From assembly GCA_009602725.1 (NCBI GenBank), contig WELB01000131.1, positions 1 through 12,937 on the forward strand: 12,937 nucleotides of DNA, given 5' to 3'. Under the pieces are notes generated by a model, which did not search any database, had not been told where the DNA came from, and saw nothing but the letters and a program-made list of their open reading frames with translations. The DNA comes from Spirogloea muscicola (taxonomy: Eukaryota > Streptophyta > Zygnematophyceae > Spirogloeales > Spirogloeaceae). Positions 7,586-12,937 of the stretch are shown piece by piece. The translations under genes and the position numbers were made by a program. The stretch's first letter is position 1. Every line of letters starts with the position of its first letter.

Positions 7586-8040
7586 GTGTTGAGGGAAGTG
7601 AATGTAATGAATCTTCTCAGAGACGCTATGTATGGCTTGGTGCGCGAGGCAGGTTATCATGCGGCCATGGAGGTGCCGGGCATCATGCCGGTACTCCAGA
7701 AGCGTGGCAGACCTTTCATCAGGCGTCTGGATGTGGTTGCTACCCCCCGGAGGAAGCGCGGCCAGATTGACTGGTGGCTTGGAAAGGCCAGCTCAAAGGA
7801 GTGGACAAGGACTGAAGGAGCAGGAGTACGAAGGACTAGGACTAAGACATCAGCCAGGGAATGCTCAGTAACCTCTAGTCAGGAGATGCAAGTCTGAGTA
7901 GCTAGCCGGCGGAAAGACGTCGCCCTGACGGAAGCTGGAGGCCGCCGCCAAAGCTCGGCCCGGAGCGGTGGGCCTCGTGTTCTCCTCGATGTCGTAATTT
8001 CAACGCATTCCAACCAGGGACACCCACGCGCACGGACTTC
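7586..8040 (+). mobile_element. Retrotransposon 3'-region remnant interrupted by an insertion (family A, copy 4)
   Basis: The plus strand encodes GLVREAGYHAAMEVPGIMPV and then RRLDVVATPR, ending at about 7750. The matching part of copy 2 reads IVREAGYHPAMEVSGIMP and RRLDVVATPRGGG. Homology resumes at 7961 with CGGAGCGGTGGGCCTCG, encoding SGGPRVLLDVVISTHS against copy 2's GGGPRLLLDVVLIDAY. The intervening 206 bases are absent from copy 2. Homology fades beyond about 8040. The copy lacks both the upstream coding region and the 3' tail, and its frame shifts across the insertion, so it is dead. Confidence 0.7.
7753..7958 (-). mobile_element. Module M insertion with a 7-bp flanking duplication
   Basis: This 206-base block splits retroelement copy 4. 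CCCGGAG occurs on both sides, at 7746-7752 and 7959-7965, as a target-site duplication would. Inside, TGGCTTGGAAAGGCCA (7775-7790) is a wobble-tolerant variant of the M hairpin, followed by a GTGGACAAGG box (compare AATGGACAATG at 3874). Further on, GCTCAGTAACC (7864-7874) is the reverse complement of the module's GGTTACTGAGT end. No open frame of note and no clear terminal inverted repeats are seen. Confidence 0.6.
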
Positions 8041-9060
8041 GGTGCAAAGGCGCGGGGCATCACTCCGGTGCTCTCTACAGCCGTTTATCGATCCGGCCAG
8101 TGCCGCATCTGGTGTGGTGCGAGAGATTGTGAGAGCAGTGCACTCGCCGCCCACAGGAGCACCGGAGCATCTAAGCGCCCATGTTCGCAGCTTCCTCCTC
8201 AATATGGGCGAGCTCGCACCGGGGGACCCTGGCAAGCGCCTTGACCAAGATGGCGGCGAAAAAATTGCAGAATAACAAAGTCTCATCCGCAAGTCCAAAT
8301 AAAAGGCAAGTGCTCAGCTACTCAGACGCTCCTAGAGACAAGACAGACAGGGGGCGAGGCTGGCCACAAGGATACTGTCCAAGGGCAACGTGCAGACGCT
8401 CAAGTGGCTGCTCCTCTGCAGGACGGGTGCACAGTGATTGAGTCCCCGTGTCAGAGACATGAGCCCAGGTGGACACTTCTTTTGCCAGAGGTAGGTGGGA
8501 GGTGATGGGATCCTGTTTGCATGCGAGGCCTGCATGCCTTCAGGGTCACTTGTAGACATACGCTCCCCTGATCAGGGCCAGGGGGAGGAGCAGCCTGCAA
8601 AGGCTTCAAAGGCAGCCAAGAAGAATTGGTATATGTAAAAGTAGGAGCCCTGGAACAGCTGCTGCAGACGTTGGGCACCTTTAGATGGCCACACCACTTG
8701 GTCTCAAAGCTGAGCATTTGGTGGCCGAACGAAAGGCTTGCATGTAAGGGACGGCACGCAGTACATGGGTTGAATGCACATCCCTTCTTCCCCCACCCTC
8801 CCCCCTCCGATGTTGCCTCGCACACTGAGCCAGCACCCAAACATTGGCAGCTGGATGAACCGGGGGCATAAAGGCACCCAGTCTAATGTGTTACTCGAGA
8901 CTCGTGCTACCTTCCCTCCTAGTCCGCGACACCTCATTTGTGACCAAGCATACAAATCGTTCTTCAGTGACCCAAACTTAGCCATGAGTGTGCCCCAATG
9001 ACCGGACCCAACTAAAACATTCAGACTCCAACTTTATGTATAGAGGTGGGTTCGTTACGT
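8041..9060. other. No gene supported
   Basis: Frames up to about 139 codons occur on both strands (for example minus 7879-8298 and minus 8451-8840) but none has a recognisable motif or a convincing splice pattern. Part of the first overlaps retroelement copy 4 in antisense. A TATA-like GGGCATAAAGGC lies at 8865-8876. The stretch before 9061 could be a long terminal repeat if the primer-binding-like site there is real, but I cannot identify its borders. Confidence 0.4.
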
Positions 9061-9072
9061 TGGTATCAGAGG
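9061..9072 (+). other. Sequence resembling an LTR-retrotransposon initiator-Met primer-binding site
   Basis: TGGTATCAGAGG matches the first 11 bases of the complement of the eukaryotic initiator tRNA-Met 3' end (TGGTATCAGAG followed by C). That sequence is the primer-binding site of many Copia and some Gypsy elements. I see no gag, protease or integrase frame after it, and no clear LTR ending in CA before it. It may be a relic or a chance match. Confidence 0.3.
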
Positions 9073-10057
9073 TGTCCTTGCATCTGGCTGGCTGGGATCT
9101 CTTTTGTTCACTCTAAGGCTATTTCTTCTGATGGTCTGGCACTGACTCGTCTCTTGCGAGTTGAGTCGTTTTGCCAGATGGTGTCCATGGATCTGCATCG
9201 GCAGGCTGATTGGTGCTGAGATCCTCTCGCTTGCTGCATCCACGCACCTGGGCTCGGCTTTGCCACGTGGTCCTCCACCCCGGCGGCAGGACTTAATTGC
9301 CCTGACGATTGGGTTGAGCGCTGCAGCCTTTCACTAGCCCTAGCGCGAAAGCAGTTTGTCTTTCTAGCCGTGCTACACATGAACACAATCTTATAATGAG
9401 GTGCTCCTGACCGCAAATGCTGCAGAGCATTTGCACCAAAGGTGCAGAGCATCTGCAGCAAAGCAAGCTCCCTTATAGGCCATAAGTGGTGATGGCAGCC
9501 AGGCAGAGAGGTAGAGGAGCTGATCGGGCAAGCAGGACGCCATCCCATCTGTGAGGAGCAAAAACACCAAGCACACAGTATGCGTGACGAATTGGTTGCC
9601 CAATACTCAGCCCTAAACAGCAACACGCCGCTGCCGATATTGGACCACTTGCCCTGGAGGTACAAGCCAGCCAGTCACACGTGCCATTAAAGGGTGTCGC
9701 ACGTGATACTGCTGCGAACCACTTGTGCAGTGTCAGCCCCCTAAGTGCCACCCTGCCTTGATAACATGCAGGAACTGCAGCCAAGCAGGCAGAGACATTG
9801 GCTACTCGTACATATTCCCTTGCAGAATGAACCTCTTTAGAAGGAGCAAGCTGAGGACATGCGCGTACTTCATTAACTCAGCTCAACTTTGTACAAATAA
9901 CTACCTCGGCATTGCCTCAATGGATGCTAAGTCCTCCTGTGAGGTGCATCAGTTGGGAGAAGAGAGAGGCAGAGTCCAATGACTGCTATAGAAAGAACAG
10001 AGTGTCACAGGGAAGGAGGGAAGAACATCAAGAGGGCTACCGAGAAGGAATAGAGAA
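9073..10057. other. No gene supported; minor internal repeat at 9421-9457
   Basis: The longest frame (minus, 9108-9665, 185 codons) is rich in Cys, Trp and Ser, low in coding-like bias, and has no motif I know. TGCAGAGCATTTGCA (9421-9435) is repeated as TGCAGAGCATCTGCA (9443-9457). The part next to 10057 is presumably the 3' UTR of the small-protein gene, though no minus-strand TGTAA is seen within about 350 bases of its stop. Confidence 0.4.
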
Positions 10058-10823
10058 CTATGGGAAGTGATCCCGCCAATTCTGATAGTAAGACTCTCGC
10101 ACCTCGTCGCTCAGCATCTTGTTCCACTGCAATGTGCAAAACGCACAGAGATGTTAGTGCCCACCGCGACACGCAGGCAGGAAACAAGCTATCATCACTT
10201 GTATCACGAACCCCTCGCACTATATACAGCTCAAACCAACAGAGCTGCCAGCCACACAGTGCTAGCAGGCCCTTCGAGCACCATAGGCGAGCATCCAAAT
10301 CCAATGCAAGACTCTACGCGTGAACGAGTAGGGGGTTCTGACATTAGCGCTAAGGATGCATTTGCAGAGGGAGAACAAGAGCTGGGACCGATGTAGTGAG
10401 CACACAGACTCTGGGGCACAGAGGGAGGAGACACGCGGAAGGCGGGGTGTGCTGGTCGGGCGAGACGGCGGCGGCGGTGGAGCACTCACCACGGGCTCGT
10501 ACTTCTTCTTGGCCTTGGCAGCCCTCTTCATGCGGTGGTTCTCACACACCATGGCCCAGTCGTGCCAGCTGGCGCGGGCGCCAGCGGCACAGGCGCGGTT
10601 GAGGAACTGGAGCGGAGGGCCGCGCGGGGGGCGAAGAGGGGCGAGGGTGGGGGGCGAGGGCTGCTCACTTGAACATGGTGCCGCCGGTGTGCCAGTGGTA
10701 GGGGTTGACAGCGGTGAGGAGGGAGAAGGCGAGCGCGCCCTGGACGATGCCGGAGAAGGTGTCGCGGTCGGAGTGGGGCACGCCGGGGTCGCCCGTGTAC
10801 GCGGGGCCGAACATCTTCTCCAT
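10058..10823 (-). CDS. Small basic protein with one possible membrane segment, three exons, first donor defective
   Basis: I do not recognise this protein. Exons are 10823-10668 (52 codons), 10606-10490 (39 codons) and 10126-10058 (22 codons plus TAG). The product would be about 113 residues. It starts MEKMFGPAYTGDPGVPHSD. A hydrophobic stretch follows at about 24-40 (GIVQGALAFSLLTAV), then NPYHWH. Next come SWHDWAMVCENHRMKRAAKA, a lysine cluster (KKKYEPV), and the end ESYYQNWRDHFP. The second intron is clean (donor GTGAGT, acceptor TTGCAG) and in phase 0. The first (about 62 bp, acceptor CTCCAG) would be in phase only if the donor read AAG/GTGAGC, but the sequence is AAGTGAGC. Size, a single hydrophobic helix and Trp/His/Lys content recall small mitochondrial or thylakoid accessory subunits, but that is a guess. 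Confidence 0.65.
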
Positions 10824-10966
10824 GGCGGCGGCGCGGGGCCGGGCGCCGGCCTGCGGCTGCTCGGGGTGGGGTGCGGGGTTCCGTGACGCGCGGTGCGCGT
10901 GCAACACGAAGGGTAGCCCAGCAGGCGAACGAAGCCAAGCCAAGCCGGTACTGCTGTGGTCAGAAG
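10824..10966 (-). promoter_or_regulatory. GC-rich 5' flank of the small-protein gene
   Basis: Bases upstream of ATG 10823 are GC-rich out to about 10900 and then meet repeat DNA at 10967. The frame stays open upstream to an ATG at 11021, but the upstream part runs through repeat sequence. The ATG at 10823, preceded by GCCGCC, is the better start. There is no clear TATA box. Confidence 0.35.
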
Positions 10967-11403
10967 GGAGAAGGCGCGCGGGGCGCATGAATGAGATGGA
11001 GGCCAATTCAAGCCGACACATTGTTCAGGCAGAGTCTAGGGCAAACTAAACAGGGCTACATAATACGGAAAAAGATAATACGGTCAGAAGGAAGAAAACT
11101 GAAAGTGGGGCCACGGCTACAGACGCTCTGGACTTTGTTCATTCTTTCTTTGAGCGGGTTACTGAGTGCTTCGTGGCCACTTGATTCACTGTGTGCTTTC
11201 GAGCTTTCTCTGGCCCCATCGAATCTTGTTCATTTCATTCTTTGTTCATTTCTTTTTCCGGCCCTCCTAGTATAGGGCGTCTTTTCATGTAGCCACATTC
11301 TTTGCGCTGCATTCTTTGCAATTTCTGCATTTTCTGCCTGAACAATGTAATGGCTTGAATTGGCCTCGCTTTAATTTCATGCGCACCGCGCGCCTTCTCT
11401 CTT
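10967..11403. repeat. Inverted repeat of two family A 3' tails, arms about 70 bp
   Basis: The left arm (10967-11036) reads GAGAAGGCGCGCGGGGCGCA and then GGCCAATTCAAGCC and ACATTGTTCAGGCAGAG. The right arm (11334-11403), reverse-complemented, reads GAGAAGGCGCGCGGTGCGCA, then GGCCAATTCAAGCC and ACATTGTTCAGGCAGAA. The same sequence forms the tail of retroelement copy 2 at 3128-3205. The two tails point outward around a roughly 300-base core that includes an M module. It could be two separate insertions or one foldback element. Confidence 0.7.
11153..11275 (+). repeat. Module M copy between the inverted tails
   Basis: GCGGGTTACTGAGTGCTTCG (11153-11172), CACTTGATTCACTGTGTGCTT and CTGGCCCCATCGAATCTTGTTC match the copy at 2977-3045. 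The terminal hairpin is decayed to CCGGCCCTCCTAGTATAGGGCGTC. There is no coding potential. Confidence 0.6.
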
Positions 11404-11420
11404 TTTCTAGGCTATTCAGA

Positions 11421-11453
11421 GTTTAGGGTTTGGGGTTTGGGGGGGTAGGGTTT
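11421..11453 (+). repeat. Degenerate interstitial telomere-like tract
   Basis: GTTTAGGGTTTGGGGTTTGG then GGGGGTAGGGTTT consists of variants of the TTTAGGG unit, with the G-rich strand on the plus strand. That is opposite to the true telomere at base 1. It begins about 18 bases beyond the outer edge of the inverted-repeat tail ending at 11403. The location beside a retroelement end fits either insertion into telomeric DNA or capture during break repair. Confidence 0.6.
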
Positions 11454-11552
11454 CTCAGCCACCGCCCTTTCCTTGGAAGCGTCTACTCTATTCACAGCCC
11501 CGCGCCCTATGAAAGAGCTCAATGCACAGAACCTCAAGACGACACTGAAGGA

Positions 11553-11835
11553 GGACACTAGTACCCACGACACCGCACGTACATCTGCTGACAGAGCTGC
11601 CTCATCTCATCTGGAGATTGCCGGAGCACCACCACACGAACCAGTGGCCTGGCCTGGGAACGTCGAAGTAAGCAAGAGCTGTAATCTGATATAAGCAACC
11701 AATGCTTGCGGGATGCTAGTATGACCCAAGACTGGCCCGACTCCGACGGCATGAGGTCTGTCAGCTGGGCCAGCCGATTGAGGAGAAAGGACCACACACC
11801 TTAGCGCCATAGACATTCCTAGGCTCAAGCAGTGC
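11553..11835 (-). mobile_element. Retrotransposon 3'-end remnant (family A, copy 5)
   Basis: The region is collinear with 3259-3560. It runs ACTAGTACCCACG, GGAGCACCACCACACGAA, GTAAGCAAGAGCTGTAATCT, GATATAAGCAACCAATGCTT and then GGGCCAGCCGATTGAGGA. On the minus strand it encodes LGHTSIPQALVAYIRLQL, against LGHSSIPQALVAYYRMRL in copy 2. The frame is broken in several places. There is no upstream coding region or complete tail. Confidence 0.65.
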
Positions 11836-11900
11836 ACTTGCGGGCGGGCCGCACTCTGACTGCTGCTTCTAGAAAGGTCGGTTGGGGTGACTCTTTTTCG

Positions 11901-12115
11901 GGTGCGAGTTATTCTGACCTGCGGCTGCCGACTAGAAAGCTCCCCATTCACTGTAGCCACTTGCATTGCTGTGAGGAGATTAGCGCCTTCCAGCCTTTTG
12001 GACACTGTCCTTCTTTCTGGGCTGGCCTTTCCCACACTACCTAAAACTGGACGAGCTTCTTGAACTGGAAGCGTCTTTGCCAGTTTCCGTGGGCTGGCTT
12101 TTCACAGCCCGCGCC
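11901..12115 (+). repeat. Two overlapping module M segments
   Basis: TTCTGACCTGCGGCTGCCGA near 11911 matches TATCTGACCTGAGGCTGCTTAG at 12178-12199, a segment that precedes the GGTTACTGAGTG start in the best copy. Two hairpin ends follow: TCTGGGCTGGCCTTTCCCAC near 12017, and GGGCTG (12091-12096) with CAGCCC (12105-12110). Between them lies ACTGGAAGCGTCTTTGCC, also found after the hairpin at 4230-4243. Confidence 0.55.
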
Positions 12116-12146
12116 GGCAGAGCCCTCGCTGCTGCCTCTGGCTCTG

Positions 12147-12557
12147 GCCAGGGGACCCACTTCCAGGAGCCTAGCGTATCTGACCTGAGGCTGCTTAGCA
12201 CGGGTTACTGAGTGATCCGTAGCTGCTTTGTTTCTGTGTGCTTGTTTTTCTTAGCGCTTCCCCTGGCCCCCTTCTCGTCCTTTGTTGATTCTTTTTTGGG
12301 CTGGCTTTTCCAGCCCCTATTCTCAATGGGCGAGCACTTTCTCTTTTCACAGCCCGCGCCCACTGGAAGAAAGTGCTCGCCCATTGAGAATAGGGGCTGG
12401 AACAACCAGCCCGAAAAAGAATGAACAGAGTACGAGAAGGGGGCCAGGGGAAGCGCTAAGAAACAGAAACAAAGCAGCTACGAGACACTCAGTAACGCCT
12501 GCTAAGCAGCCGCAGATCAGAGATGCTGGGCTCCTGGAAGTGGGTCCCCTGGCCTGG
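12147..12557. repeat. Large inverted repeat, two M modules head to head, arms of about 190 bp and a 25-nt loop
   Basis: The left arm (12147-12342) and right arm (12368-12557) are reverse complements with scattered mismatches. The innermost 33 bases (12310-12342 and 12368-12400) are identical. The loop is 12343-12367. Each arm holds GGCCAGGGGACCCACTTCC at the outside, then the GTTACTGAGTG element, CTTAGCGCTTCCCCTGGCCC and the GGGCTGG-loop-CCAGCCC hairpin (12298-12316; 12394-12412). A transcript could fold into a long duplex. Open frames here translate the repeat. Confidence 0.85.
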
Positions 12558-12737
12558 GCAGAACTGGAAGAGCCATTCTCTCCTTCCTTTCTGATGTCCA
12601 CAGCGCACGCATAAATGGGGTCTCCGTGAAGAAAGGCGCACGGTGCGCACGAATTAAAATTTGAGCCTTACAAAAGTCCTGGTAATGGTGCAATGAGCTG
12701 GCTAAGGGAAAGAGATCGTGTATTAGAAAGAAATGTA
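12558..12737. other. No gene seen
   Basis: This is a mixed-composition spacer. It contains GGCGCACGGTGCGCACGAAT (12636-12655), which resembles the GTGCGCACCGCGCGCC tail motif of family A in inverted form. It also contains GAGCTGGCTAAGGGAAAGAG (12694-12713), matching 3095-3113. These are probably fragments of the same repeats. Confidence 0.4.
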
Positions 12738-12823
12738 GGCCAAATGGCCAGGTACAAAGGCAAGCACATCTAAAAATCTACATAACCTACAGCAGATTGA
12801 CCCGCTCAATAACCACGGGTCAA
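12738..12823 (-). repeat. Family R repeat copy with a perfect 8-bp hairpin
   Basis: On the minus strand the copy starts TTGACCCG, an 11-base loop, then CGGGTCAA: a perfect 8-bp stem at 12797-12804 and 12816-12823. It continues TCTGCTGTAGGTTATGTAGA, TTTTTAGATGTGCTTGCCTT and TGTACCTGGCCATTTGGCC. This is the most complete copy in the window and the best reference for the family. Confidence 0.75.
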
Positions 12824-12937
12824 AACATAAAGGTCACTACTCGATGCATGAATACTAGATGCCAGGAACGGAGCCCTTCTGCCACCTACTAGAGCTCGCC
12901 CAGCTTTCTGGTGCAAGGCACTAGCCTGAGCACGCTG
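12824..12937. other. Window end, nothing identified
   Basis: These 114 bases show no repeat match or gene that I can recognise. A feature may continue beyond the window. Confidence 0.4.

Noticed and set aside
9108-9665. 185-codon open frame on the minus strand
   Set aside because: It is one of the longer unspliced frames, but the peptide is rich in Cys, Trp and Ser without domains, other frames overlap it, and no splice partners were found. Open by chance is likelier.
10262-11011. 249-codon minus-strand frame
   Set aside because: It contains the true second exon of the small-protein gene (FLNRACAAGARASWHDWAM) but also reads through both introns. Its N-terminal part overlaps exon 1 in the wrong frame.
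12205-12614. Overlapping frames in the large inverted repeat
   Set aside because: Similar peptides appear on both strands because the DNA is palindromic.

Overview
The window looks like the left end of a chromosome from a green alga (Chlorophyta, perhaps Trebouxiophyceae). It opens with four perfect CCCTAAA units, the plant and green-algal telomere repeat with its C-rich strand at the 5' end. The genes have GC-rich coding exons split by short GT-AG introns (62 to 363 bp). The lineage is inferred from these traits; no marker gene fixes a species.

I can support three protein-coding genes, all on the minus strand and so transcribed toward the telomere. (1) 409-2433 is a four-exon RBBP5/Swd1 homologue, the WD40 scaffold of COMPASS-type histone H3K4 methyltransferases. 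It reads as a complete 478-residue protein whose stop codon lies about 380 bp from the telomere repeats. (2) 5680-7034 is a four-exon gene that I tentatively assign to the meiotic REC114/PHS1 family. (3) 10058-10823 is a three-exon gene for a protein of about 113 residues that I do not recognise. Its first splice donor appears to lack one G. The genes do not form an operon and share no obvious pathway, although two of them would act on chromatin or chromosomes.

Most of the rest is a subtelomeric patchwork of degenerate mobile DNA. Family A is a set of 5'-truncated, decayed copies of one retrotransposon 3' end (C-terminal ORF plus 3' tail) at 2640-2905(+), 3128-3840(-), 4086-4142(-), 7586-7750 plus 7959-8040(+) and 11553-11835(-), with tail-only copies at 10967-11403. 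Family M is a short hairpin-bearing module that starts near GGTTACTGAGTG and ends in a GGGCTGGC-loop-GCCAGCCC hairpin. It is scattered at about 2945-3090, 3845-3900, 4150-4690, 7753-7958, 11153-11275, 11901-12115 and twice, head to head, in a very large inverted repeat at 12147-12557. One M copy interrupts a family A copy and is flanked by a 7-bp direct repeat, so M appears to move. Family R is a third repeat (copies at 835-880, 5101-5190, 7171-7252 and 12738-12823) with a small hairpin of its own. One R copy lies inside an RBBP5 intron.

Long stretches (4691-5100, 5191-5679, 8041-9060, 9073-10057, 12558-12737) hold no gene I can support. The best candidate for something not yet described is the M module family, a short hairpin-ended interspersed element that has multiplied in this subtelomere. 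It is followed by the tentative REC114 homologue and the unrecognised small protein.
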